Assembly: GCA_027946365.1 (NCBI GenBank)
Contig: JAPEUQ010000006.1
Coordinates: 744,001-808,000, forward strand
From: Kalmusia sp. IMI 367209
Taxonomy: Eukaryota > Ascomycota > Dothideomycetes > Pleosporales > Didymosphaeriaceae
Length of the DNA stretch: 64,000 bases
Direction of reading: 5' to 3'
In this document: positions 44,491-58,215 of the stretch, in pieces
Position numbering within the stretch: the first letter of the stretch is position 1
How the letters are laid out: every line of letters starts with the position of its first letter
Notes under the pieces: generated by a model
Seen by the model: only the letters and a program-made list of their open reading frames with translations
Database searches by the model: none
What the model was told of the DNA's origin: nothing
Position numbers and translations under genes: made by a program

Positions 44491-44911
44491 CGGTCGTGGC
44501 TTCCCCGCACAGTGAGGTCGAGGTGAAGCAGAGACCTGCTCCGGTCAGGTGAGAGATTAATGGTGGATGGCTTTGCAGGTGAGTGCATCTGGCTCCTCGC
44601 GCTCGTCTGGTGCCGCCCGCACAAAGCTGTCGTCGCGAGCACCGTTGCTGTGACGACGCAAGCGGGACGCATTACACACGTGACCCCGTTTGCATCACCA
44701 ACCCTGCCACTTTCGGGCCCACCATCCTTGTATATTGATACACCAAGCTCACCACGCGTTATCCGCTTCACCACTGCCATTGCGGCACCTTCAGCACATA
44801 TGAGGCTTTTCGCGCCTGCATAGTTTCCATCTCGACGCGTCTCGCTCCAAAACAAGACTGCCCACAGCCATCTTGCAACAGTCTTCGCGAATCGACGTCG
44901 CGCCCGCCAAC
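44491..44911. other. Divergent promoter region
   Basis: 421 bases between head-to-head genes; both promoters must lie here. No TATA box is evident, as is usual for fungal housekeeping genes. Confidence 0.5.
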
Positions 44912-47900
44912 ATGAGCCAGCCATGGCTTGAGGACCTCTCCGAGGAATGGATTGCGCATCCCACGCCGCCATCCGCTGCGAGTGGTGCAAACAAACCATC
45001 GCCGCCGCAAACCTCGCAAAGTATGGCCCCAAAGCTGCAAAGCCGCCTTCCCCGCATGCGACACTCATCCGGATCCTTCTCTGAGATCCAGGTCCATCAT
45101 ATCGCAAGCGACCTCCGACCGCCGAAAAGGAGGAGTGCACTCGTCGAACGCAGCCTTAGCGACAATAATATCCCCTCGGCTGCATCTGCCGACGTGTCCC
45201 ACATCGCATCCTCTCGCGGAGTCTCGCAATCCTTCTCCGGCGCGTCGCTCGACTCGATTGTATACGATGGCACAGTAGCACAGAAGCCAGCCGCGAAGTC
45301 GCCCTCAAAAGACAAATCCGTCCATGATACCCCGGAGTGGAGACGGAGGCTGTTACAGGGTGAAATAGGATATGGAGATCAGAAGGATCTCTTCAGTCCA
45401 ATGGGTCTCGAGAATATCTTTCAAAAACCAAACGAAGCTGCCTCGGAAGGAAAGCAGCAGAAAGTTAGGGGTAGTATGCTCAAGGGACTTAGTGCCCTAC
45501 CTTCAAGTCCGCCTCCATGGTCTACCGAAGATGAGGAGTCAGCGCAGGAAAACTCGGTCATCCAACATACTCGTGCATCTCAAAAGTCTACCTCTAAACC
45601 GCCTGTACAAGTACATTCCGAGCGGATTGAAGAAGGTCCTTCATTCATACAGGGAAGCGAGGTTTCATTGAATCCACCCCAGGTTGAACAAGGAGGTGTA
45701 CGCACCGTAAGCGGACAAATCGAGTTTGAGAATGAAAACTTTAGCCCTGTCTATCTATCTACGAATCTTAAAGTTGGTGCTCGGCCAAATCCTATCCCTA
45801 ACTTCAGAGGATCAGAGCTTGCCAATCGCTTACGACATCTCGGTTCACCACCTGAGGAGGAGCACTTGTCCGCACCAGACGGCGTGTCCGGCAATCAAAG
45901 CCACGTGGATTCTTCATTCGCGCGCCTTCAAGATGATTCGCTCCCGGAGGGTTTGCCCGCGGGAACACCGGATATGGCCGAGGTAGGGCGTTTTGTAGAG
46001 CTGAAACGGGGTGGTTATTCAAGAGATGGTTCGTTTCGCAGACGTCCGCTAAGCCCATCCCCCCAGAGACCTCTGCCTCAAAGCGCCCTTCGCACTGAGA
46101 CAATTGAGGCGGTCATAGAAGGATCAAAACTGAAGTCCGAAGATGCAGCTGATGAAGCTAAATCTGTGTCTCCTAAAACACCAAGGCGCAAAGACCAATC
46201 TAACAACTTAAGCCCAGAGCGAACAAAAAGTTCTGGCAGTCCTCTAAAGCTTTTCGACGCTCACGACACATTCACGAGCAACCGCTTACAAAGGCGATTA
46301 AGTCAATTGGAGTACAAAGCCGAGAAGTCTACACCCAGCAGTATACAGGTGAACAGGACCGAAGCCACAAGAATGGCTCATCAAACATCACGGCTTACAT
46401 CTGTTGAAGAAGTGAGCATTCAAAAAGGAGGCGCTGGTGCTACCCTGGAAACCCAGGGGTCACGACGGGTGGACACATTTGGGGAAGGCCAATTGAACAA
46501 ATATCAGTTTTCGGGTGACTTCTCAATCGCGTCTTCGCCCGAATCTGTAGATCATAGTGCACCGGACGAATCTCCTTCTATAAATGTAGCACCACCGGGT
46601 AGTCGGCCGCCGCTAAGGTTCAACTATGATGCCTCTCCTATATCACAAGAATCTTCCAGGGCCAAGAGACAGGGTTTGACCCGTGTATCGTCACATTACC
46701 GAACATCAAGCCGTTCAATCCCGCAGATCGTTCGCCAACCGTCTAGTACTACCGAACACGAACCGGAGGGCCCCAGTGAGTACGCCGAGGGTAAGCGAGG
46801 ACCTACATCTCCTTTCAAAAATCCGACACCCAAACGACGGAGGACATTTCAGGGAGGTGATGAATCCACAGTGGATATTGCTCTGCAATCTGTGAAGGAC
46901 ACCCACACAGCAATGCAGTCACTGATTGGACGAAAACGCAAAGACGCCCGCCATGAACCATCCAACAATGTCGCAGACCCCGATGTACTAGCCCGTCGAC
47001 ATATCTTGAGACCCCGAAATCCTACTCCCAACCAAAGAAGGTTAGATGAGCTGCAAGGCGATATATTAGAAGCCACCGAGGCATTCATACATTCATCACC
47101 CAAGATGAATACGATTCGGGAGCACATAGATTCTGTAGACGAAGAGGATGCACAGGCTGACGAAGTTCGTGCTGCAATTGTTGCCAACGAAGTAGCCGCT
47201 TTTAGTATGAAAAGGCAACAGGTGCTACGAGACGAGAGCCGAAAGCGTTCTGTCACAACCCAGGACTTCTTGGATGAAGCAGTGAAGATCATGGACTATA
47301 TTCGAGCGAAAGGACGACCTACGAGTGGGCTAGGTAGCCTCGAAGAGACGGAATCCGAAACCCACATCTCCCAAGAGAAGAACGATTACCCATCAAGCTC
47401 GTTCACATTCGATAGGCCTCCTAGCCGAGAAGGTCGAATGTCCGCTTGGAAAGAGCCTAATAAACATGAACTCGATCCCGAAATGATGAGCCATCTTCGC
47501 AAGTACCAGGAAAAAGATTCTGATGATATCATGGGATCTTCTTTTCGTTCTTTACGGTTTTCGCGTATGAGGGGTGCATCAGCACAAGAAGACAATAGCA
47601 TCATTGTTCAACAGAACGGGATTCGCATAATCGACAATCCCGACAGAAAACATACAGATCCTGCAGCCGATGGTGACCAGATCAACACCCAACCAAGAAC
47701 GGATGGCACACATCCTTCGACAGCATCCTCCATGGGACAAACTATTGCAACGAGCGCTTCGCGAAGATCCGATCACGTTGCTACTTTAGCACCGGAAGCG
47801 GTGGCACACTTAATACCGCAGGAAGTAGCTGGCATGAGCTTTGATCCCGAGAAAAACATATGGGTCCGACAGAAAAGTCCTTCCAAAGAGCATCGCCATG

Positions 47901-50397
47901 ACGAAGATCACAGTAGAACTACTGAGAGCGAAGACGACCCATTCGGCAACATTCCAGACCTTACGGTGGATGAAACAGCGGAACGCATGATGGATAGTCA
48001 GTCACCAACACGACCCCAAGCTACGGCAGAGACCATTTTAGAAGATACGGAGGAGGCGCCACTCGCTTCTGACAAAACGCGTCCAGTCACCCGAGATGGC
48101 CAAGGTACTGTCATTACCGATAGTAGTTCGGTGCCTTCCAAAGTTTCCAACTTCGCTTGGAGTTTTCCCAAAACCGAAACACGCGCGACATCTTGGAGCG
48201 ATCAAGAAACGCGGAACGGCGGTACGCAGAAATTTCAGCAACTTCCAATGGCCCAGACGATACCCGAGTCGGACGAAGATGATGTAGAGCATGAGATCCA
48301 ATACTTCGAAGGTCGAGGCACAACACGCCCCGCTGCACGCAATGGACGGGTCCGAGACATTACCATCTCTATAGCGGAGCAGGAATTTGGTGACGCTCAT
48401 GCACTCGGAGATCGGACTGAAAGTCCGCAGAAACAGACTTACCGGCAATGGAGCGCCATGCAACGTCGACACCATTCTACTAGACATTTGTGGCAGCATA
48501 GCAATGGCGCAAAGACTCTTCCCCATACCGGCGCTGTTCGAGATAAACTCTTTGAAGAAGAAGCCGATCTTCCAGTCCTAGATGAGCGACCGTCCAAGAA
48601 CTACCGCATGCAACTCTCAATGAGTGTGTCAGCCCCGGTTATAAGCAAATCGGACGCACTCATGCCCGCACCATCTTCCCCTACAAAGGCAGACGTGACC
48701 TTCATGCTTAGTGACCTGCCCGAATTCACGCTGAACCAAGTCGATGAGTGCGAGCTACCTAACAGGGTAGTGGTCAAGCGTGATGGCTGCAAGTTTTCAA
48801 AAGAGCTCGAAGACCGATACGCCCTCGGCACTGCAGAATTAGTAAAAGCGCTGCAGGATGTCGAGCCCAACGAACCATACTGGGAGGACCTCCGGGAGGT
48901 TAACCTCTCTGATAAGGGTCTTGAAAATCTTCATCGCTTGGAAGAGTTCTGCTATCGACTAGAAGAGCTGAATATATCGAATAACAATATCAATCAAGTA
49001 AAGGGTATCCCGTACACGATGCGGAGGCTTTGGGCGCAAAACAATTGCCTCACTGGATTGACTTCCTGGGTCGACCTCTCCAACCTTCAGCATCTCGATA
49101 TCTCAGGAAACGATATAGACAGCTTAGATGGTCTTGGTGAGCTAGTCCATCTTCGTACACTAAAGGTTGACGACAATAAAATACGGTCGCTCCAAGGTAT
49201 CAGCTATCTGGACGGACTCATGGAGCTTAGCGCAGCGAGGAATGCGATTGAGATTGTAGACTTTGCGAAAGCGAATTTGTAAGTCACTGCGCTATGAGAA
49301 ACTTCGCATGAGTTACTGACCGGGTCGTAGTAAGTCAGTTACAGACCTTGACCTTCGTGGCAATCAATTAATTGAAGTCCGAAACTTGCATCGCTTGCCG
49401 CAGCTTCAGCATCTCAATTTAGGTATGTCCATGATAATGCTTAATCCATGATATCGACTAAAAGGTCATAGATGACAACTGTATCGAAGAGTTCCCAACC
49501 TTTGACGAAACATCCGATCGATGCAAAGAACTTCGTTCCCTTCGCGTCTGCGGAAATGGCATGAGTGCGCTTGATGTGAACGACTACTTCCCCCGATTAG
49601 AGTCACTCTACGCTGATCGCAATTCCCTTATGAGGGTGGCTGGTTTAGAGCTTCTGCGCTATCTACGAACATTTTCCGCACGCGAGCAAAATCTTGAAAC
49701 AGGCTTGCGAACGGAAAATTGTGTTGGCAACTTCGTTAGGAACTCGGATGTTCGCAACCTCTACATATCTCTCAATGCAACTCGGGGCATCGAGCTTTCG
49801 CAACACTTGCTCAACCTTCAACGGCTTGAGCTGGCTTCAATGGGCCTAAAAGAGTTACCGGACAACTTTGGACAGCTGACGCCGAACATCCGGTCTATCA
49901 ACCTCAACTTCAATTCGATCAAAGATCTGAGGCCACTACTCAACATTAAAAGACTTAGTGAGCTGTTGCTAGCTGGTAACAAGCTTAGTCGCTTGCGGAC
50001 AAATGCGATGGTCCTAGGAAAGCTCACAACCTTAACTAAACTAGATTGGCGAGATAACCCCCTTACTCTTCGCTTCTACGCCTCCGCTTCTGAGAATCGT
50101 GTCATGTCACTCCGACAAAAGCCTTCAGACGAGCAGAGCACGGATCGATTTGTGCTTCCACAAGGCAACTTAGATGAAGACCAGCAGTACCTGTCTCGAT
50201 TGGACTACGAGACGCGCATCAGGCGAAGGGTGACAGAGATGATGCTCGCGAACTTTTGCAAGAACCTACGCGAACTTGATGGGCTTCCGTTTGACAAGGC
50301 CCGTGTCCTGGTCAAAGACGATATCTGGGAGCGTCTGCTTTACCTTGGGGTGATTCAGCGGAAGCAGCCGGAAAATAGCGATGATTTTGCCGAATAA
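44912..50397 (+). CDS. cdc11: Septation initiation network scaffold Cdc11/Nud1 (leucine-rich repeat protein)
   Basis: Exons 44912-49278, 49331-49422 and 49472-50397 give about 1,794 aa. The start MSQPWLEDLSEEWIAHP is the hallmark of the filamentous-fungal Cdc11/SnaD orthologues. I chose the ATG at 44912 over 44873 for that reason. About 1,300 disordered residues carry many Ser/Thr-Pro sites. From about residue 1330 leucine-rich repeats follow (LEELNISNNNINQVKGI, LQHLDISGNDIDSLDGL, VTDLDLRGNQLIEVRNL), continuing through exon 3. The protein anchors the SIN/MEN kinase cascade at the spindle pole body, together with a Sid4-type partner, to time septation. The frame is intact for 5.4 kb, the longest clean coding run in the window. 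Confidence 0.9.
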
Positions 50398-50949
50398 TGA
50401 CGTTGATGATTTTAAATTCGAGATACTGTCCAGCAGGACTGGAGAAGCTACGACGCGTTCCGCGTGAGCTACTTTAGGATGGGATGTTGTCCTTCGAAAA
50501 CTTGTATTGGCTGGACTAGGGAGTACCAACTACAGGCCGAGCGTCTTATTTCGCATCGGAGTTTGTTTTACTTTTTAGGGTAGCGTGGAGTATCGGGTAT
50601 TGCAGCATTTTAAGTGTACACTATGGGCGCTTGCGTGGGGGACCAGGACGCGGGATGTCTTGATGAAGTGTATTCATAATGAGAGAAGACTTGCATGTTC
50701 ATGAGACTGTTTTCAAACCTGTTCGCGAAGTTCATTGCATGCGACAACAGTTCCGAAGTGTCTGGAGTTGAGGTGTAGTGAAACTAAGAAAGGCTTGGTC
50801 AAAGTCTAGAAAGCGTCCGTGCGCATCCCGCGCTCCCGCTTCGCTCCACGGCTCCACATCAAGCATCAAGTGACATTATCATTAGCTCCAACGTGCCACC
50901 TCTCTCTCTCCTTCCCTCACCATGTCACCACACCATATTTCTGCCAACT
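50398..50949. other. Intergenic region
   Basis: 552 bases between two plus-strand genes, holding the CDC11 3' UTR and the promoter of the next gene. CT-rich near 50895-50930. No other feature. Confidence 0.5.
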
Positions 50950-53469
50950 ATGTCCTCGACTACCGAGGCAGAGCGGGCTGTCCAGCTCGCACATCAGGCC
51001 ACAGACTTTGCCAGATCCGGTAAATTGTCGGACGCAGCGCGCCTTCTACGCGAAGCTACCACTATCGCGCCGGAGCATCCACTTATCAAGCAAGCATGGG
51101 TGACGCTCAGGGAAGAGGAGGAGAAGAGCGAATTGCTGGGTGTTTGTAGAGTTTGGGTGAGGAGTAGGGATGAAGAGGATGGCGAGAAGGCGTTGAACCT
51201 TGTGAGGGCGAAGGGTTTGGGCGAGAAAGAGGCGGAGCAGGCCATGGAGATTCTGTACGATTTCAAGGGCGAGGATGATATGCTGGATCAGGTCACGGGG
51301 AGAGCTCCTGCTGCAACTTGGGGCGCAGCGTTGGCTTGCGGGATTCGTCAAAGAGCATCCGACACAAGCGTACTATGAGTTATTCGAGCGCGGTGACGAC
51401 AGCATCGATGGACTACTTAAAGTACTGCTCAATCGCGCGGTGTGGGAGAGCGATGAGGCCTTTGTGCAGGGCCATCGAGACTGCTTCATGCTTAGTCTGG
51501 CGATGATGATGGAGGAGGCCTTAGAGCATCCTGAGCGCGCTATGAAAGGCGTTGCGCAGTTGCTCGCTCATCATGCGCAAAATCTGCATGGAATTATTGA
51601 TGCGGATAGCTTTGATGTCATTCTGGCTTCACTCGACATCCGGCTTCCGAATAGCCTCCGCAGCCAGGCGACTTTAGCCACCATCAAGCTCTTCGAACTG
51701 GCGCCCAGCACCGCGCAGGATCTCGTCTCGAAATATGTCATCTCCCGTGTCCAGAAGTCTATTGCAGATGAACTGGTCGTCGCTTTTTCCGCTGCAGCTG
51801 CCATCTTCCCCATTACAGTGCAGGCTGCAGCGCAGTTATTCCTGACAGAAGGCTTCGTCAGCACACTCGTGCCTCTTGTAGAAGGGAAGAAGAGCATGAA
51901 GCTTGAACAAGCAGCTCTTGAACTCATCAGTGCAGCTTGCATCGACAAGAACTGCCGCGAAGCGATCAACCGTCATTGCAGAATGTGGCTCGAAGATCAT
52001 ATTGCAAGCTGCCCTGACAAGAAGCGCGCCAACCTCGCCGCGCTTGTGCTCGTCAAGCTCGGTGATGAGCAGCCCACGTCCGAAGGCCCTGCCATTGTCA
52101 CGCCTGGGAAGGTAGATCAAGACGATCTGATAGCAAGTTTCAAGAGCATGGTCATTTCGTCCGACACATCTGGCAAGCAAGATTCCATCGAAGGCCTCGC
52201 CTACGCCTCACTGCAGCCCAAAGTTCGAGAAGACCTTTCAAAATCCCCAAAGTTCCTCAAGCGTCTCACAGAAACGATGAAAGAACCCTCCGTCAACCCC
52301 AACATACTCTTTGGTGGTTTGACCATATTCGTAAACCTAACTGCATACCCACCCATCCAATCCGAAGAAGAGAAGCGCATGGCCCAGCTCAAAGCATACG
52401 CCAACGTGCAGAAGCCCGCGCCCCCAGATCCCTTCCTCGACGAGGCCCACGTAACAGTCCGCTGCAAGCGTGTTCTCGACGTGGACATCGTGCCCCTTCT
52501 CGTCGCCATCTCCAAAAAAGCCTCACCCTCCGCTCTGTTCCACACATCCTCTATCCTCCTCTCCCTCTCCACAGACACCAAATCGCGTTCCGCACTCGCC
52601 CAACAAGGCGCCGTCAAACTACTCATCCAAATCTACGACACAATCACCGCCTGAAAACATCGTCGGCATACCCACCCGCCGCCGCTCCCTGCCGCCCAAG
52701 CCCTCTCCCGCATCCTCATCTCCACCAACCCTTCCCACCTCTTCGGCGCCTCTTTCCCCTCGCAATCCGCCCTCCGCCCCCTCACTAGCCTCCTCAAGCA
52801 ATCCGAATCCTCAACATGGCAACTCCACGCCTTCGAGTCCCTCCTCGCCCTCACGAATCTCGCATCCATGGACACGCCCACCCAAGACGCCATCATCCAG
52901 CGCGCCTTCGACACCGTTGCCGACGACTTGCTGCTCTCGCAGAATACGCTGGTGCGCCGCGCAGCGACGGAGCTGCTGTGCAACTTGATGGCGAGTCCGC
53001 ACTGCGCGGAGAAGTTTGCAGACGGGAGCGGGAGGGCAGGCGCGCGGCTGCATCTACTATGCGCACTGACGGACGTAGATGACACGGCGACGCGGAGTGC
53101 GGCTGGGGGCGCGTTGGCAATGTTACTATCTATTGATCTTGCTGTTATGGAGCTGCTCAAGCTGGAGAAGGGGGTGGATTTCGTGCTTGGTGAGTAGTAT
53201 TTCTTGGGGTTTTTCTGCCGTTACGATATTGCTGTTTAGGACTATATCGCTGATTTTGGATAGGTCTCTGCCGCGACGAAAACGAACATGTGCGCCACCG
53301 CGGTGTCGCTTGCGTCCGCGAAGTCGTTGCTATCGGACCGCAGGGTATCGACACCGTGAAAGCCAAGGGCGGCATCGAGGCGCTAAAGACCATGCTCAAG
53401 GAGAGTAGGAGTCAAGATGTTCTAGGCTTGGGCGTGGAGACGCTCAAGATATTGCTCGGGCAGCAGTAA
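50950..53469 (+). CDS. UNC-45/Cro1/She4-type myosin chaperone, three small frame breaks
   Basis: Exons 50950-53189 and 53264-53469 (74-nt intron) give about 814 aa after allowing for the breaks. The N-terminal TPR-like helices (residues about 8-60) precede the UCS armadillo fold. The central block ALELISAACIDKNCREAINR and the later FESLLALTNLASMD and RRAATELLCNLMASP segments are typical of UNC-45/Cro1. The protein folds and holds myosin motor domains and is needed for polar growth and the dikaryotic switch in some fungi. Breaks: one surplus base in GGGG 51297-51300, one near 52647-52651 that creates a TGA, and one missing base near 52684-52693 that restores frame. The last two compensate each other over about 45 bases. 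Confidence 0.88.
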
Positions 53470-54817
53470 TTTGTGTGTGCAAACATCAAGTCTGGCTCGG
53501 GCGTGGATCAGGTGTATGCATTTGAAGTGCGATGGGTAGGTGAAGGCTGCTTATGATGATGCCGCTATGAGTGCTTCTGTATTTGCTAGAGTCAGAGTTC
53601 GGTCTGATCGTTTGGAGCTACGGGAAACTGACGGAACACACGTTATGCTGTGAAAAGTAAACAGAATTCTAGAATGATTATGTTATCGAGTCTATCGAGG
53701 TCGAATGCGTCCGGTCCAGTTAGCTGCGCAAAATATATTGGCAAATATGCGCATCTATCCACAAACATGTGACAAGCAAATGATTTACTCCTCACAGGCA
53801 TTCTATAAGTCACTTCAAGCTGTTCTTTTCTTGTCGAACACTCGAAGAGCATCAAACATCTCACCAAATGCTCATGAAAACGGCGGACAGGCCCATGGCA
53901 AGCAAGGCTACCAGCAGAGAAGTTCTCATCCTGGTCCCCAAGATTGCTCCGTCCTCCGATCAGTTCCTCCCAACCATCGTGCAGCATAAGCCAAACTATC
54001 AATGACTTCAGTCATTAGCATACTACTAGGTCCATATCCAATCATACTTTTCACACTCTACATAATGTCGAAGACAAAGCCATGATCGCCCCGAAGTAAT
54101 GAAGTCCTCGACAAAAATAGGCTGTAGGAACGCAGCATGGCGTAGATGTTTTCCAGTCCCAGCGGAGCGCAGGAGCACTTGGGATTTATACATGAAGCAT
54201 ACAGACAGAACAGATAGTATGGCATCCGTACTTGTCCATAGCATACGCGCACGAAGAACGAAGAATCATATATCCAGCTCGCTGTTCCAATACCAAGCGG
54301 GACGATAGCAAAACAGGGTGGAAACCTATAAGCAATGCGAGGAAAGAAACATGAGATAACACATACGAAATACTTACAGAAAGTCTTTCCTCAGCCCTGG
54401 AGATGATCGCAATTGAGCACGTGAGAAGGGCCTCAGTCATTAAATATAGGCGCAGTATAGATTCATCGTCCTATCTGCTGCCAACTCGTTTCGCATAATG
54501 AGGCTGCGTTGCACGATGGCGAGGACGGTGCTGCTTCTTGGATGTACGCAGTTGCCTTCTGTGGAACATCGAATAGCATTCACATTTACGGATAGGCAGT
54601 ATATGAACGAGAATGATATTTATATGCACAAAAAAGATGCCATGGATCTTACATGTGGGCATTGATTTGATGAAGAGAATGAGATTCAGCATTCTGTATC
54701 GGATCTATGATAGATAGTGGATGAAGGATAGGGACTAATTGTATGTAATCCTAAACAAATTATTGAAAGCTCATCCATGGCATCGCTCTGATCATGTCCT
54801 AAATATATGACCAATGC
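53470..54817. other. Convergent 3' intergenic region
   Basis: 1.35 kb where both flanking genes end. No ORF or RNA gene is supported. Confidence 0.5.
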
Positions 54818-57001
54818 TCATTCATCGTCATCATCATCGCCAAAGATCGCCTTGAACACATCCTCTGATGCGCGCTCTTGCGTCAAAGCATCATTGTTCT
54901 CCACATCTACAGTGGCGTGCTCATTAGACGGCACCAGGGCAGCAGCAGGTGCAACGGGAACATTTTCCTGAGAAGCCGCGCCCATCCATGTAGGCCTTTG
55001 CAAGGCCGGCGTACCTTTGGTCAACATTTCGTTCATCATCTTATCCATAGCAGATCTGGATACGACCTCTTCGGTTTTACCCTTGAAGCCGTAGCTGTCA
55101 GAATCCGGGTCTGCGCTGTGAGGCATATCCGGAGGTGGTTTGACGTTGAAGCGTTTGCACAAGAGTCGTGATGGGTGGAACGGAAAGCTGCTTCGCGTCA
55201 TGGGCCCGTACATACCCAGCTTCGCGGCCTGCTCTGCTGGGTCTTCCGGTTTGACTGTTCGCTGGCGAAGAAGACTGTCATCAGAAGTGCCCTCTCCACT
55301 ACCCGGGTGACTGGATGATGTTGAAGACGTGAAGCGCGAAGCCATAATTCCTGTGGTTGGTTTAAATACCTCAGCAGCATGTGCGAACTCTTGTAGCTCT
55401 TTGGTCCAATCAGAAACAGACATTCCTTCGGCTCTCTCCGGAAGATCGCTTTTCAGACCAGCTCGGAGCTCTAGGAAGCCAGCGTATCTGGCTCTCTTCT
55501 TCGGGTCTTCCGCGTACGGCATCCAACCAGTCGCACCCTTAGCCAAGGCAGCGGCTGCAGTGCCTTTGTCTAGGATGGGAACAAAGGTCCATAGGTCCTT
55601 TGGTCGCGCGCTATCTGAAGGCTGGTATCCTTCCGGGGCGCGTTGTCCCAAACCTTGAGGAAGGTTAGTCTTGCCGGTTATCGTTGCAAGGCGATCTCGA
55701 ACATCCTGTGGGATGAAGTCGAAAACTGATTTGCCTGGTAGTAGGGTCTCCCCGAGGAGGGATGCTCGAGCCTTCGCATCAAGCGTGGAAGCTTTCGCAG
55801 CATCTGAAATGGATTGGTAGTTCTGAGCATCAGCTGGCTGGGCACTTGTCTTCGTCGACTTCCATCCTAGAGGTATTTTGGGTGGCGGGTATCTGGACTT
55901 GCTTGTCAAATCTATGTACTGCGTTGCAAGCACAAATCCTGCCAACGGAGGCTTCCCGTCGTATGATAATCGAGAAGAAGTGGAGGTTTCCCCAGATGCC
56001 TTCTTCGGCCTGTAGACATGCTTTTCGCCTGCACCAGGTTTGGCGAACTTGCTTGGTTTCTTGGCTTTCTTATCCTTGCCTAATGTCTTATTGAATGTGA
56101 TTTTCGGACCAAGTTCGTAAGGATCCTCGTCATCTGAGCCGGTATCATTGAGAATGCCAACTCCGAAAGACGACTTTTTCGGGGCCGCCTTCTTGAGTGC
56201 TTTCGGTTTAGACGAGCCGTCTAAGAATGGGAGGGCAAGCATCAGCCGATCTTCAGGCTCCTTCTCTTCTAGGGCTCCAAGACGCGCCTCTGACACATAG
56301 CCAAGCCCCTTGCGATTGATTTCTTTGCGAGCAGCCGACATCATGCGAGAATCTTTTGGCGCAAACATATGGGCTGACGGCGTGTCCTTCACTGCCATGT
56401 CGTTTTCGTCTAAGCGAGCAGCCCGTTGGACCTTTCGGCCAACACCCTGATCTCGCCGCCATCCCATTTTCTGAGCGATTTTCACGCCCATGGTCTCTTC
56501 CTCAGTCACGAAGAGCCCAAACAGAGCATCACTTTGAGTGTCTTCGACACGGCCAATGGTTGCGGAAGACTGAGCAGTCTCCAATTGGCGAGATTCCGCA
56601 GCTTCGGCTTTATCTTCCTCGTCCATGAAATCCTCTGCACGTTGCGCGGTGTCCTTGTTCCGGTTCGACCGAGAGGAGACAAAGGCTTTCGGGGCCCATC
56701 CTTCTTTAGATCCGACTGTATTGAAGTAACTTAGCAGAGTCAAGAAGCCAATCGTTCGTGGCCAGAAAGGCTCTGTAGCTTACCCTGCACTGAAGCCACC
56801 AGTAAATGCGCCGTGAAGCCTTCTGCGGCCACGCTCGTCTGTCACGGTCTGCTTCCAGACTGGTACGAAGGTTCCATCATCACCATCCTCGTCTGGAGGC
56901 AGTTCGGTGCCCAGTGTGATTGTCTTCAGGGCTGCGCCTGCACCACGAGGGCGCTTTTGGGAGGCCGAAGGCGAGGTTGCGCGGGGGCGCTTGTAAGACA
57001 T
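54818..57001 (-). CDS. G-patch domain protein 1 homologue (GPATCH1, DUF1604)
   Basis: Exons 57001-56784 and 56729-54818 (54-nt intron) give 709 aa. The N-terminus ([20 protein letters not shown]) is nuclear-signal-like. [20 protein letters not shown] and [14 protein letters not shown] form the DUF1604 block, and [19 protein letters not shown] is the G-patch. The long middle contains [13 protein letters not shown], a conserved DUF1604 C-terminal element. The acidic tail ends DDDDDE. GPATCH1 is a component of the catalytic spliceosome and G-patch proteins stimulate DEAH helicases, so a splicing role in the nucleus is expected. The frame is intact. Confidence 0.88.
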
Positions 57002-58215
57002 GGTACAGATTGCGGGTGCTAGCGGGTATGTATGAGGATCGCGGTGTCTATCGCATGGTTTTATTGCGGTAGTGGTACGTCAAGGTCGTTCAATGGCAAG
57101 CTTAGTGCAGGGAAGCTCTAGGTTGCGGTTCAACTTTGGCTCGGGACATTATGTAAGCGGAGCTTCGCCTCGAATCCGGACGATGGCACTCTTACTCGAA
57201 TGGAAAGCTGCATTACGAGATCGCAGTGCGGACGTCTCTAGTACTACCTTCGTTCCCTTGAGCAGACCGCTCATAGCGCCATAACTGATCCACGTCGTGT
57301 CTCAGCCGCTTCGTATTGACGGCTGCGTCACAAAAGATCAAAATTAACCTGCGCGACGGTATTACGCACACGATCGGCATTCATGGATTTCGGCGATCAT
57401 GCAAGGCTCCGAAAAGCTCCTGCGATGGGGCCGGAAGTATTTGCTAGAGACGCGTTGCAGTGACTGCTAGCGGCGATGATGTATGCCAATGCCGGGGAGG
57501 CCGTACCTGGATTAGCTCGCCAGCCTCGCGGCAACCTGGGTGCGCGTCTCGAGATGCAGAGACCCTGAGCATGCGTGCGCAGAGGCTGCATACACTGGAC
57601 GCACCGCAGACAGCACAGCGCGCAATGTAGAGAGATCAAAGACCAGGCACGTCTGTCTGTGGCGCTGCACTGGGCCTTGAGATGGGCCATGGCACAGATT
57701 GGGCGCGCTGCAGCCAACATGCCCCGCTAAATTCGATATGGCGGCTGGCGAGAGGCGCCCCGTACCGTAGTCTGGCAGGTAGTCAGGTCGTCAGGTAGTC
57801 AGCGAGGCGTGGAAGCGACGACTGCTGTGCTCCCACATCCAACCCCAACGCCATCTGGCCTCCTCTTTCTCCCACACGGCCAACGACATTGCTCCCTCTG
57901 CTGTGCGCCCGCGTCGCCGTGCTGTCGCCCGCTGGAGCCCCGCTGGCCCTGCCTGAGAGGCACCCGTGTGCCGTCATGCGTGTCTGAGCGCGCCCTGCCC
58001 CCTCGAACTCCGCCAACTCAATCGCCAGCCGCCAAGGTCGACGACAGCTTGCGCGCAGCTCCCAAGCTCTTCCCACATCACTACCTCTCTTGCACCTCAA
58101 CTCTCTGAGTACACGGCCCGTCGACCTTGGGCTACGCCTCGCTATCCCAAGGGAGCTCAGTGCGCCGCATTGCTACCAGGCCTCCTGCTGCTCCTTGCGC
58201 AACAGCAGCCTCGCC
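57002..58215. other. Divergent promoter region
   Basis: 1.2 kb between two genes reading outward. GC-rich with many short chance ORFs on both strands. Polypyrimidine stretches appear near 57850-57880 and 58060-58100, upstream of the kinase start. Nothing else is supported. Confidence 0.5.
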
